A stretch of 64,000 bases of DNA, taken from CAIZQW01 sp942493055. Lineage in GTDB: Bacteria > Verrucomicrobiota > Kiritimatiellia > RFP12 > UBA1067. This document shows positions 8,901 to 16,285 of the stretch, piece after piece. The notes below the pieces were generated by a model. The model searched no databases. It was given only the letters and a program-made list of their open reading frames with translations, and had not been told where the DNA came from. The translations under genes were made by a program, and so were the position numbers. The stretch spans positions 3,162,001 to 3,226,000 of the forward strand of contig OW818680.1 in NCBI GenBank assembly GCA_942493055.1, written 5' to 3'. Numbering within the stretch: position 1 is the first letter of the stretch; each line of letters begins with the position of its first letter.

Positions 8901-9841
8901 GCCAGGAGAACGTCTAACGCATCGTTCAACAGCAAGCGCCCGCATGTTCCGCAGTCAGTCGTTGTAACATTGTAATATGTTTTGGGATGCGGAACCCGCA
9001 CATAGTAGGTCACGTTGTTGTTATAGCGCAAATTTCCGCCGGACTGGACGGAGAAATAGTCGTAGATGGAGCCAGCGTTTGAAAACCCCGTGTAATTCGG
9101 CTTGTTGCAGTAGTCATCCACCTGCGCCTGGGTGACAACCGTTCCTGGCTCATCCGAGAAATCCACGAGGATCGTCAACCCTACGACATTCCCTGTGAGC
9201 GTGAACGATGGAGGAGCCAGTTCAATCGGCGGCTCCACAGTAACCGTTCCTTCACCTTCAGAAGCAGACGTGATCGGAGGGGCAGCAGGAATCTCCGAAT
9301 CCGGGAAAATCGTCCCCAGAGGGATCACAAAGCCTTTCTTGCCCGCCTTTTCCTGTTCCTTAACCCTTTTTTTGAGCTCATGATATTTTCGGCTGGCCTT
9401 CTTGACTGCATTCCATCTCGCCTCCTGTTGAACAACCGCTTCAAGTTCCGCATATCTCTTTTTGGCCTTGGCCGCCCGAGACTCCGGATTTATTTTGAGG
9501 CTCTTGGCGATGCCGCGCTTGGCAGGGTCGGCCTTGCCGACCTCTTGACCTGTTGATACCAACTCATTGCCGTCGGGCGACAAGGCGGCGAAGTAATAGG
9601 CCTTTGTGTCAGGATCAAATACAACCGTGTAGCCATCCGCGGTCTCTGTTCGTGCATAGAATTCATCACCGAAGAATTTGAGCATAATGCTCGTGCCATC
9701 CGGCTGTGTGTAGCGGGACTCCAACCCATTCATCGGCGCCGCGGACGAGGTCGCGACACAGAACACCACGCCTGCTAACACCGTAAGCAAGGCGAACCGA
9801 CACCCCGTCGTCAAGGACTTCCAGCACCTGTTATTCTTCAT
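2966..9841 (-). CDS. Giant secreted M6-family metalloprotease with many Ig-like and adhesion modules
   Basis: 2291 aa from the ATG at 9841, chosen because GGAGGG lies 4-5 nt upstream and a signal peptide follows directly (MKNNRCWKS... ALLTVLAGVVFCVATSSAA). An N-terminal region and M6 peptidase domain (immune-inhibitor-A type) carry CHENGHMLLGYPDLYSYDG; the zinc-binding HExxH is at about residue 388 and the following PDLY is typical of M6. C-terminal modules, approximate residues: two BACON-like Ig domains (620-800, with QPWLSCSPASG), a Ser/Thr-rich Kre9-like domain (823-917, SPNGGETL), a choice-of-anchor-J/MAM-like jelly roll (918-1077), a Calx-beta-like repeat (1083-1193), a LamG-like domain (1217-1433, WQDKSGNGRHATQ), fibronectin III (1533-1620), MBG-type domains (1625-1950), another Fn3 (2013-2093) and a C-terminal lectin-like domain. 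No recognisable sorting signal at the C-terminus. Probably digests or binds extracellular protein or glycan; the substrate is unknown. Confidence 0.85.
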   Translation of the reverse strand: MKNNRCWKSLTTGCRFALLTVLAGVVFCVATSSAAPMNGLESRYTQPDGTSIMLKFFGDEFYARTETADGYTVVFDPDTKAYYFAALSPDGNELVSTGQEVGKADPAKRGIAKSLKINPESRAAKAKKRYAELEAVVQQEARWNAVKKASRKYHELKKRVKEQEKAGKKGFVIPLGTIFPDSEIPAAPPITSASEGEGTVTVEPPIELAPPSFTLTGNVVGLTILVDFSDEPGTVVTQAQVDDYCNKPNYTGFSNAGSIYDYFSVQSGGNLRYNNNVTYYVRVPHPKTYYNVTTTDCGTCGRLLLNDALDVLLANGYDFSKLTTKSGGYVRACNVLFAGANSGVWSKGLWPHRSGISAKNVGGGKYISDYQITDIGTTASLRIGTVCHENGHMLLGYPDLYSYDGNAAGVGSFSLMDGGNYGGSPSGTHPVNVDSYLKAASGWMDVIDLDSSSHQRCTVQVDGNQLYRYRNPSKSQEYFLFEVRDNTGYEGPFGGQSGSVNPSAGLVAYHVLETGNNPYSSIWTSRNPTNSYATPYEVLLVEANPTVAVTPWYDDPAPDSSDAFKSSGVSYISDTTTNALKFWDATGRNTDSGCIITNISADSSSMTFVVGAGVPGGTPSIALSRTSIDSFCGYGGTAASQMFTLCNGQGGTLSYTISDDQPWLSCSPASGTATNEIDSIAVNFSTSGLAVGSYSATITVTDLAASPTTATITVNLTVNAQPIMTVSRTTISENGLSGMTGPQVPFTINNTGGGAMTYSLSKTQSWLTLSSTNGAIVNETDTIYVTLDSTLLASGTYNDTITITSPEASNSPRTIPVTFSVNGDEIVVTSPNGGETLVTGTQMNIAWGSSIGGTVSIILLKNGFLDTLITSSTANDGSYSWAIPNTKTGSDFKIRITSLDASPGFADESNGTFSLQRPPLLNENFEASRSLPTGWTQALLTGNVTWKVQNGGGTSGGSSPSTAHSGTNNMALCDTDTADDITRLYTPKWGAIGYTNLVLNFWHTQAFWSPDQDYLNVFYSTNGGSSWVVVASYSNDVVSWTERSLILPGTGTNCMVAFEGNAKYGYGVCIDDVSVTGEYVGSPVIVTKSGGSIDVVEGGATDSYTVVLGAAPTHNVVITVTPDSQVSVNPSTLTFTTGNWASPQTETVTAVNDTAHERNHFGTITHSAASTDPTYNGVAVDSVLVSITDNDNSAPTVDAGPDQTVLMTGSSWSPSQTNVSLWLDAGDAATLVLNGSTISTWQDKSGNGRHATQGTAGNQPTDTANGLNGKHVVRFDGTTDFLNVNLDFLAGVSHAAFIVTKPTTYTDIYGAATGSSSSNSLHVGFITSANYRMNYWGNDWNGGISANFRAGNANLLNYIWTSGSNKEIFANGSSEGTSGSAGVMGPMAGGGRLSNVVGHGYYGGDMAEFIMVTGTVTVATREKFEGYLAHKWALTNYLPVGHTYKVTSPNNISATTNLNGTVTDADNDPVTALWSLVSGPGPVVFADATAVDTAANFTVQGVYTLRLSASDGVLQTTDDVVITVTTNALPLTIMAPTNLSAVAVATNRIELAWTDNSANETGFVIERSATSGSGFAAIGTAAANATIYTDSTVSAASTYYYRVSATNTTASSTPSVEASATTPKIPATVILGNLSQTYAGTARVVTYTTAPTGLAVTMTYNGRASAPTNTGSYAVTGTVVSATYAGSTNGTLTVSPKSAGTFTIANVGPFTYDGAAKTPEPQVNDGATVLAKNIAYTLSYAANTNAGVATVTVTGINNYNGTQAKNFTISPATLTVTPTSGLTKILGAADPTLTYNNAGAVAGETAGFSGALSRTAGEAIGAYAITQGTLALAANGAFKVANYTLSFTPGVTFAITPRSASLLTIAAITPFTYDGSAKTPEPEVKDGLTVLTKGVDYTLSYADNTAAGTATLTVTGMGNYTGTQNKTFTINKASPTVNTWPTGTVITVGQPLSASTLSGGSASVSGTFSFDAPSTVPPVGVCTAAVTFAATDSVNYAAVNGTGEVTVREAVPAAPTALTALPSVGQVALSWTPSAGATGYNVKRATTVGGTYSTIASPAGTNFVDSGLSSGTTYYYRVSSLNAGGESDDSGAGGALIPYGLPFVENFEGLSVGSLDGQNGWAAMDTIVQTATARGIQAASITSGAGYLQHAFEGAYTNVWTDFMLQPVFFESAPSVTEPTGTVIFYFNNNGHPVVYDGTTPVELSAVTITTGAWIRVTVRSDYVARKWSLYVNASLAAANLAFCANEPLVYTSFEVSGAGSTSVALDDLSISLLPPWPPANKGTVLLFMLE

Positions 9842-10297
9842 TTTCCCTCCAGCCTTTGTCACGCGACGAGAGCGTTCACACACGCACTTCTAGGACAGCC
9901 TGAAAACACACCTCGGGGGCCGACACACATAACCACGCATACAATAATTGTTATAAGTTTAGAGTAGGCCGGGGAAATAGTCAACTGCTTTAATAGACGG
10001 CAGGATAGGTGACATATTGACATGCTGGAAATCAAGGGGAAATAGGAATATGTTTTCTCCAAGATGTTCCCCACAGAGGCACAGAGAAATACAGCGTGGG
10101 AATAGGCAAATAGGCTATTCTTACAAAAAGGCATGACTGTCGTTCGCGTTTTATAGGGGTTCCCGTGATCAGGACAATGTTCTCCAGTTGCACCTGAAAT
10201 GTCAGCCTTAAGGGATCGTGACGGGCGGGACGGCAAGGAGATTCGTACTGGCAGGTGAACCGCCTGTGGCTTGTCCATATAGGCCATATCTCACCGT
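9842..10297. other. Intergenic region between LRR and M6 genes
   Basis: About 455 bp with no convincing gene. It holds the candidate M6-gene promoter (next entry) and a roughly 105-nt leader. Short ORFs on the minus strand here have no Shine-Dalgarno or recognisable product. No strong terminator for the upstream LRR gene was found. Confidence 0.5.
9956..9984 (-). promoter_or_regulatory. Sigma-70-like promoter of the M6 peptidase gene
   Basis: On the minus strand TTGACT (9979-9984), a 17-nt spacer and TAAACT (9956-9961). Both hexamers are close to consensus. Transcription would start near 9948 and give a leader of about 105 nt before the ATG at 9841. Confidence 0.5.
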
Positions 10298-13200
10298 TCA
10301 CGGCCAGACGATGCGGTAGAATCGGACGGGGCGGGTGGAAGAGGACGGATCGCTGAAGTAGAGCAAACCAGATGTGCCGAGGGTGGCATTTGTGAGCGGA
10401 GTCCACACGTCGGATGAGAGGTTTGTAGAGGCTTCCACCACGACGGGGATGTTGGTGGTGCCTGTGATGTTGAAGCCGAAGCGGTTAGACTCAAAACCGA
10501 AGGCGGCGTCTTGTTGGATGGTTGGGTTCCAGAGCAGGGTCGGTCGTCCGCCCAAGAAGGTGTCCCAGCCGGTGGTGTCAGGCAGGTAGTAGACTATGGC
10601 CGGAACCGAATAAAATGCGTTCTCGCCTCCGAGTGTGGGGGCGTTGCCTTCGAAAAAGACGCGGGTCAGGTTGCCGCACATTGCGAAGCCGGCGTCGCCG
10701 ATGCCGGTGACGCCAGAGGGGATCGTGACGCGGGTCAGGTTGTCGCAAAGGTAAAACGCAGCGGTTCCGATTGTTTGCACGGCGGCTCCGATAACGAGGT
10801 TTGTCAGGCCGTAGCATTCAGCGAACGCGCCATCGCCGATGTTGGTGACGCTGTCGGGGATCGTGACGCTCATCAGGCCGTAGCAGCCAGTGAAAGCGTT
10901 TTCACCGATGCCGGTGACGCTGTCGGGGAGCGTGACGCTCGTCAGACCGTAGCAGCCAGTGAAAGCGGAGTCGCCGATGGTTTGCACGGAGGCCCCGATA
11001 ACGAGGTTTGTCACGCGGTAGCAGTCAGTGAACGCGGAGTCGCCGATTTCCCCGACGGAGTCACCGATAATCACCTCTGTCAATGCTCCGCCGGCTTCTC
11101 CGAACACGGTGGCTACGAGAAACGTCGACAGGTCATTCAGAAGGGTCACGCGGGTCAGGCTGCCGCACAACGCGAAGGCGGAGTCGCCGATGCCGGTGAC
11201 GCTGTCGGGGATCGTGACGCTCGTCAGGCCGTAGCACCCAACAAAGGCGGAGTCGCCGATGGTTTGCACGGCGGCCCCGATAACGAGGTTTGTCAGGCCG
11301 TGGCAGGAGGCAAAGGCGTGTCTGCCGATGTTGGTGACGCTGTCGGGGATCGTGACGCTCGTCAGGCCGTGGCAGTTGTTGAATGCAAATTCGTCGATTG
11401 TTTGCACGGCGGCCCCGATAACGAGGTTAGTCAGGCCGCGGCATTCAGCGAAGGCGGCATAGCCGATGCCGGTGGCGCCGTCGAGGATCGTGACGCTCTT
11501 CAAGCTGGTGCAGTCCGTGAACGCGTTATCGCCGATTTCCCCGCCATAGTCACCGATAATTACCTCTGTCAAGCCTCCGAAGGATTTTTCGAACACGGCA
11601 TCTGCGCGAAACGTCGACAGATCATTCAGAAGCGTTATGCGGGTCAGGCTGGTGCAATTAAAGAATACCGTGTTGCTGATTGTTTGCACGGCGGCTCCGA
11701 TAACGAGGTCTGTCAGGCCGTAGCATTCAGCGAACGCGGAGTCGCCGAGGCCGGTGACGCTGTCAGGGATCGTGACGCTCGTCAGGCCCATAGAGTCGGA
11801 GAACGCATGGTTGCCGATTGTTTGCACGGCGGCTCCGATAACGAGGTTTGTCAGACTACAGCTAGCGAAGGCTGAGTCTCCGATGTTGGTGACGCTGTCG
11901 GGGATCGTGACGCTCGTCAGGCCGTAGCACCAGTTGAACGCGGAGTCGCCGATGGTTTGCACGGCGCTTCCGATAACGAGGTTTGTCAGGCCGTAGCAGT
12001 CAGTGAACGCGGAGTCTCCGATTTCCCCGACGGAGTCACCGATAATCACCTCTGTCAAGGCTCCGCCGGATGCTCCGAACACGGAGTCTACACGAAACGT
12101 CGACAGGTCATTCAGAAGGGTTACGCGGGTCAGGTTGTCGCAGAATACGAAGGCGTTTTCGCCGAGGCCGATGACGCCGGAAGGGATCGTGACGCTCGTC
12201 AGGTGTCTGCAGAAAGCGAATGCGGCATCCATGATGTTGGTGACGCTGCCGGGGATTGAGACACTGGTCAGGCTGTCGCATGTATAGAACGCACCGACGC
12301 CAATTGTTTGCACAGCGGTCCCGATAACGAGGTTTGTCAGGCCGTAGCAGTCAGCGAACGCGCCATCGCCGATGCCGGTGACGCTGTCGGGGAGCGTGAC
12401 GTTCGTCAGACCGGAGCAGGAGGAGAACGCGTAGGCCCCGATGCCGGTGACGCTGTCGGGGAGCGTGACGTTCGTCAGGCCGGAGCAGGAGGAGAACGCG
12501 TAGTCGCCGATGGTTTGCACGGCGGCCCCGATAACGAGGTTTGTCATGCCGTAGCAGTCGAAGAACGCGTTGACGCCGATTTCCCCGACAGAGTCACCGA
12601 TAATCACTTCTTTCAAGGCTCCGCCGGCTTCTCCGAACACGGCGCCTGCGAGAAACGTCGACAGTTCATTCAGAAGGGTCACGCGGGTCAGGTTGACGCA
12701 CGACGCGAAGGCGGCTTCGCCGAGGCCGGTGACGCTCTCGGGGATCGTGACGCTCGTCAGGCCGTAGCAGTCAGTGAACGCAGCGACGCCGATTGTTTGC
12801 ACGGCGGTTCCAATAACAAGGTTTGTCAGGCCATGACAGTAAGCGAAGGCGTGTCCGCCGATGTTGGTGACGCTGTCGGGGATCGTGAGGCTCTTTAGGC
12901 CGTGGCAGTTGTTGAATGCAAATTCGTCGATTGTTTGCACAGCGGTCCCGATAATGAGGTTTGTCAGGCCAGAGCATTCAGCGAAGGCACCTCCACCGAT
13001 GTTAGTGACGCTGTTGGGGATCGTCACGCCCGTCATGAGGGTGCAGACTGAGAATGAAGAACTTCCGAGTGCGACTACGAGGCAACCGCCCAATTCGTTC
13101 GTGATAGAAAGTTCGCCAGAGTAGGAGGTACTGAAGCGGGTGATGGTGGCCTGGCCGCTGGAGTTCGTGGTGTAGGTGTAGTTGCCCTCGGTCTGGGCGA

Positions 13201-13303
13201 AAGAGGCGAGGGGTGCGAGGGCAAGGAGGAAAAAGCGTAGGAGAAGCGCGTACGTGCGTGAGTTCCTTCGTGCATGAGTTGCGAGGCGGGCAGTTGAATG
13301 CAT
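10298..13303 (-). CDS. Secreted BspA-type leucine-rich-repeat protein
   Basis: 1001 aa. Signal peptide (LLLRFFLLALAPLASFA, cleavage about residue 36), then about 35 LRR_5/BspA-type units of 22-24 aa. Two unit types alternate, LTNLVIGAAVQTIGDSAF and LTSVTIPDSVTNIGDSAF, each followed by xxCYG or similar. Four longer blocks contain LTRVTLLNDLSTF...VFGEAGGALTEVIIGDSVGEIG, so there is a higher-order repeat of about 165-185 aa. The last about 65 aa (FGFNITGTTNIPVVVEASTN ... FYRIVWP) resemble the C-terminal Ig-like tail often seen on secreted proteins of Verrucomicrobia and relatives. Proteins of this type act in surface adhesion or protein binding; the partner here is unknown. AAAGGT lies just upstream of the start. 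Confidence 0.88.
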   Translation of the reverse strand: MHSTARLATHARRNSRTYALLLRFFLLALAPLASFAQTEGNYTYTTNSSGQATITRFSTSYSGELSITNELGGCLVVALGSSSFSVCTLMTGVTIPNSVTNIGGGAFAECSGLTNLIIGTAVQTIDEFAFNNCHGLKSLTIPDSVTNIGGHAFAYCHGLTNLVIGTAVQTIGVAAFTDCYGLTSVTIPESVTGLGEAAFASCVNLTRVTLLNELSTFLAGAVFGEAGGALKEVIIGDSVGEIGVNAFFDCYGMTNLVIGAAVQTIGDYAFSSCSGLTNVTLPDSVTGIGAYAFSSCSGLTNVTLPDSVTGIGDGAFADCYGLTNLVIGTAVQTIGVGAFYTCDSLTSVSIPGSVTNIMDAAFAFCRHLTSVTIPSGVIGLGENAFVFCDNLTRVTLLNDLSTFRVDSVFGASGGALTEVIIGDSVGEIGDSAFTDCYGLTNLVIGSAVQTIGDSAFNWCYGLTSVTIPDSVTNIGDSAFASCSLTNLVIGAAVQTIGNHAFSDSMGLTSVTIPDSVTGLGDSAFAECYGLTDLVIGAAVQTISNTVFFNCTSLTRITLLNDLSTFRADAVFEKSFGGLTEVIIGDYGGEIGDNAFTDCTSLKSVTILDGATGIGYAAFAECRGLTNLVIGAAVQTIDEFAFNNCHGLTSVTIPDSVTNIGRHAFASCHGLTNLVIGAAVQTIGDSAFVGCYGLTSVTIPDSVTGIGDSAFALCGSLTRVTLLNDLSTFLVATVFGEAGGALTEVIIGDSVGEIGDSAFTDCYRVTNLVIGASVQTIGDSAFTGCYGLTSVTLPDSVTGIGENAFTGCYGLMSVTIPDSVTNIGDGAFAECYGLTNLVIGAAVQTIGTAAFYLCDNLTRVTIPSGVTGIGDAGFAMCGNLTRVFFEGNAPTLGGENAFYSVPAIVYYLPDTTGWDTFLGGRPTLLWNPTIQQDAAFGFESNRFGFNITGTTNIPVVVEASTNLSSDVWTPLTNATLGTSGLLYFSDPSSSTRPVRFYRIVWP

Positions 13304-13457
13304 GACTCTACCTTTCGTTCTTGGGAACGGCCAAATGAACGCGTCAATACGTTTAATCGAACCGTATTATTGAGCCTGCTTCACGCAGGAAACACCCCTG
13401 CGACTTGGGGAAATGATATAGTTTCGGGCAATGACTGTCAAGAGACTAAAAAAGGCG

Positions 13458-13658
13458 TTACTTCGCCGAGAGCACCAGGCGCGCAAAGTGTTCGAAGCTG
13501 CGATCATAGGTGCGTTCAGCATCCGCAGGGAAGCAGCAGGCGGGCAATTGCCGCTGGGCGAGGTGATAGGAGAGGCAGTCGCAGCAGACGCCTTTTTTAG
13601 AACAGCCGCTGTAGGAGCAGGTGCAACGCGCAAGATTCGCTTCTTTTTTACAGTTCAT
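13458..13658 (-). CDS. DUF6485-family small cysteine-rich protein
   Basis: 66 aa: MNCKKEANLARCTCSYSGCSKKG, then VCCDCLSYHLAQRQLPACCF and SFEHFARLV. Eight cysteines in the first 43 residues suggest a metal site or disulfide cluster; I recognise the pattern as DUF6485, whose function is unknown. Its ATG overlaps the rsmI stop in an ATGA arrangement (4 bp), so it is translationally coupled and is the last gene of the bamD-lptE-hflX-rsmI operon. Confidence 0.8.
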   Translation of the reverse strand: MNCKKEANLARCTCSYSGCSKKGVCCDCLSYHLAQRQLPACCFPADAERTYDRSFEHFARLVLSAK

Positions 13659-14416
13659 ATCTCTTCGTCCATGTTGATCGAGAGCGGAACATCCTCGGCC
13701 TCTTCAGCATCGGGTTCGTCGCCCTCTTCATTTGCGCGGGCGAATTTAGGATTGTTGCCGGCGATGACGATCGCGACCTCGCCTTTGACGGTCTTGTTGT
13801 CATACTCCTTGACGAGTTCGGAGAGGAAGCCGCGCGACACGCGCTCGTGGGCTTTGGTGAGTTCGATGCAGACCGCGGCCTCGCGGTCGCCCAGCACCTC
13901 ATACGCCGCCTTCAGACAGGCGGCCACACGGAAGGGCGATTCAAAAATGATCAACGTGTGCGGCAGCTCTTTTTCTTCATCAAAGAAGCGACGCAGCACA
14001 CCGGGCTTGCGGGGCGGAAAGCCTTTGAAGGTGAAGCTCGAGGTGGACAAGCCGGAGAGCAGCAGGGCCACATCCACGGCGGAGGCGCCGGGCAGGACAT
14101 CATACGGCACCTTTTCCTGCGCCGCGCGGCGGATCAAGCGGTAGCCGGGATCGCTGATGCCGGGATAGCCGCCATCCGAGCAGAGCGCGACGGAGCGGCC
14201 GGCCTGTGAGGCCTGGATGATGCGCTCCGCAATACGCTCTTCATTGCCTTGGCGATACGAGATCATCTCCGGGCGCGGGATATTAAAGGCGCTCAGCAAG
14301 CCCCAGGTGCGTCGCGTATCTTCACACGCGATCAGGTCTGCGGTCTTCAATGTTTCCAAGGCGCGCGGACTCAGATCCGCGAGGTTGCCGATGGGAGTTG
14401 CCACAATGTGCAGCAT
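13655..14416 (-). CDS. rsmI: 16S rRNA (cytidine-1402-2'-O)-methyltransferase
   Basis: 253 aa, usual length about 280. The N-terminus LHIVATPIGNLADLSPRALETL and the ACEDTRRT motif are diagnostic, as are GYPGISDPGYRLIRRA and PGASAVDVALLLSGL of the tetrapyrrole-methylase fold. RsmI 2'-O-methylates C1402 of 16S rRNA with SAM to tune decoding at the P site. A C-terminal acidic tail (EEGDEPDAEEAEDVP) replaces part of the usual C-terminal domain. The gene overlaps the end of hflX by 46 bp. Confidence 0.95.
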   Translation of the reverse strand: MLHIVATPIGNLADLSPRALETLKTADLIACEDTRRTWGLLSAFNIPRPEMISYRQGNEERIAERIIQASQAGRSVALCSDGGYPGISDPGYRLIRRAAQEKVPYDVLPGASAVDVALLLSGLSTSSFTFKGFPPRKPGVLRRFFDEEKELPHTLIIFESPFRVAACLKAAYEVLGDREAAVCIELTKAHERVSRGFLSELVKEYDNKTVKGEVAIVIAGNNPKFARANEEGDEPDAEEAEDVPLSINMDEEI

Positions 14417-15510
14417 TTTTGGAGCTCCTGTATCATGGTCTGCTTGAGCACATCCAGCCCATAGCCTGTTTTAGCGGAGACGGGAATGGCATGCGGATAC
14501 CGCTCCACCACATGCAGCAGGGACGTGTCTGCTGTTCCGCAGTCGCATTTATTCAGCACCAACACATGCGGGACATCCTGCGCGCCGATCTCCTTCAGCG
14601 TCTGATAGCACACTTCGATATGGTCATCCACGCGCGGGTAGGCGGCATCGACCACGACGAGCAGCAAATCAGCTTGCACGGCAATATCCAGCGTCGATTT
14701 AAAAGAGGCCACCAAGCCGTGCGGTAAATTGCGGATAAAGCCGACCGTGTCGGTCAGCAACAGCTTCTGCCGTTGCGAAAGCCAGACCATGCGCGTCTTT
14801 GTATCGAGCGTTGCGAAGAGGCGGTCATCCACATACGCATCAGCTCCTGAAAGTTTGTTGAGCAGCGTGGACTTTCCGGCATTGGTATAGCCCACCAGCG
14901 AGACCACGGGCATTTCGCGCTTGTCCTTGCGATGAACGGTTTGTTGACGCGCTTGGATATCTTCAAGCTTTTTACGCAAGTCCGCAATGCGGCGACGGAT
15001 CGGCGCATTACGCAATTGCAGATGGCTCTCGCCCGGACCCTTCATGCCGATACCGCCCTTAAAGCGTTGCTGCTCTTCGGTCACCGGGATACGTGAAAGC
15101 TGAAATTCGAGCTGCGCCAGTTCAACTTGCAGTTGCGCTTCAGCCGAGTGCGCGCGGCGTGCAAAAATTTCCAGAATGATTTCCGTGCGGTCCATGATGC
15201 GGATCCCTGGCAACGCCACGGTCAGATTGTACGACTGGATGGAGCTCAGGACATTATCGAAGATCACCGCGCCGGCCTGTGTCTCCCGGACCAAGGCCTT
15301 GAGATCCTCGGCCTTCCCCTTGCCAAAGCAGGTGCCGCCATCGGGTTTCTCACGGTTTTGCGTAATCTGTCCCGAGACCTGAAAACCCGCGGTGTCTGCC
15401 AACCGCCCCAGTTCCAGCAACGAATCCGAGGCTTCCGCAGGGTCACGCTGAGCGAGGACGACCTGCGCAAGGATGGCAGATTCGACCTGCTGTGTAGCAT
15501 GCATTTTCAT
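14371..15510 (-). CDS. hflX: Ribosome-associated GTPase HflX
   Basis: 379 aa. The N-terminal HflX domain contains GGTCFGKGKAEDLKALV and VIFDNVLSSIQSYNL, then an arginine-rich helix (RRRIADLRKKLEDI). The G domain shows G1 GYTNAGKSTLL, G3 DTVGFIRNLPHGLVASFKSTL and G4 NKCD. HflX splits stalled 70S ribosomes or 100S dimers under stress, with GTP hydrolysis. It lies between the lptE-like gene (10 bp upstream) and rsmI (46 bp overlap). Confidence 0.95.
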   Translation of the reverse strand: MKMHATQQVESAILAQVVLAQRDPAEASDSLLELGRLADTAGFQVSGQITQNREKPDGGTCFGKGKAEDLKALVRETQAGAVIFDNVLSSIQSYNLTVALPGIRIMDRTEIILEIFARRAHSAEAQLQVELAQLEFQLSRIPVTEEQQRFKGGIGMKGPGESHLQLRNAPIRRRIADLRKKLEDIQARQQTVHRKDKREMPVVSLVGYTNAGKSTLLNKLSGADAYVDDRLFATLDTKTRMVWLSQRQKLLLTDTVGFIRNLPHGLVASFKSTLDIAVQADLLLVVVDAAYPRVDDHIEVCYQTLKEIGAQDVPHVLVLNKCDCGTADTSLLHVVERYPHAIPVSAKTGYGLDVLKQTMIQELQKCCTLWQLPSATSRI

Positions 15511-15520
15511 GTGCGGGGGA

Positions 15521-16285
15521 TTACCGATATTTCCGAGGTTTGAGCTGGTCTTCCGTTTCCTGGGGAAGCTGGATGAGGAGTCCGCCCTCGGGGATTTTAA
15601 TTTCCGGCGCTTTCACTTCTGGAACTTTCACTTCAGGAACTTTCGTCTCGGGTGCTTTAGCTTCTGGAGCTTTTGTCTCAGGCGCCTTCACTTCCGGGGT
15701 TTTCGCCTCAGGCACTTGAGCTTCCGGAACCTTTGCTTCGATGGCAGGAGCGGGCTTCTCTTCCTTTTTCGGCGTCCACAGCGCGAGGACCGTGTCGACG
15801 ATATTCCGCGCGAGTTCCTCCGATACTCGCGGGGCTGCACTTTGCATCCCCGTGAGCATGTCATCATACGTCATGAAGGTTGTCATAGCCTCAATCTGGA
15901 GATTATCCAACAGGAACTTGCCGGTGCTGCGCTCCACGAGCGTCACCGAGGCGATGAGCCTAAACCGATTCTCCGAGGCTCGTGTACCGTATGTGCGGTT
16001 TAAACTGAACCCGCGTTTTTCGCTGTGCACCGAGCAGAGCAGCTTGAGCGAAGCAGACTCCAGCGGCGCAATTTTAAAACTGCCCTCACGCTGGATTTCA
16101 CGCAACGCATGTTGCGTGGCGATCGCTCCGAACTCTGGATAGCCGGTCTTATTTTCGAACACAGGGACGGCAATCGTCCGCAACTCAGCAGGCACGCCAG
16201 AGGTCGCGCGGTAGGTTCCACAGCCAGACATCAGCAGGCTTCCTCCCAGCACCAGCAACAGGTTGAGGGCAAATTTCGTTCTCAT
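15521..16285 (-). CDS. lptE: LptE-like LPS-assembly lipoprotein with a PE(A/V)K repeat tail
   Basis: 254 aa. Lipoprotein signal with lipobox LLMSGC (Cys22). The core matches the LptE family (TIAVPVFENKTGYPEFG ... ALREIQREGSFKI), the lipoprotein that plugs the LptD barrel for LPS insertion into the outer membrane. Residues about 178-235 are an unusual run of about a dozen PE(A/V)K units (for example KAPETKAPEAKAPETKVPEV), probably an extended periplasmic spacer. The start overlaps the BamD-like gene stop by 4 bp. The neighbours support an envelope role; the exact assignment to LptE is by pattern. Confidence 0.8.
   Translation of the reverse strand: MRTKFALNLLLVLGGSLLMSGCGTYRATSGVPAELRTIAVPVFENKTGYPEFGAIATQHALREIQREGSFKIAPLESASLKLLCSVHSEKRGFSLNRTYGTRASENRFRLIASVTLVERSTGKFLLDNLQIEAMTTFMTYDDMLTGMQSAAPRVSEELARNIVDTVLALWTPKKEEKPAPAIEAKVPEAQVPEAKTPEVKAPETKAPEAKAPETKVPEVKVPEVKAPEIKIPEGGLLIQLPQETEDQLKPRKYR

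Noticed and set aside
10511..11875. 454-codon plus-strand frame opposite the LRR gene
   Set aside because: It is repetitive only because the LRR gene is. No homology expected.
13367..13633. 88-codon minus-strand frame overlapping the DUF6485 gene
   Set aside because: The other frame gives the cysteine-rich DUF6485 protein, coupled to rsmI by ATGA.
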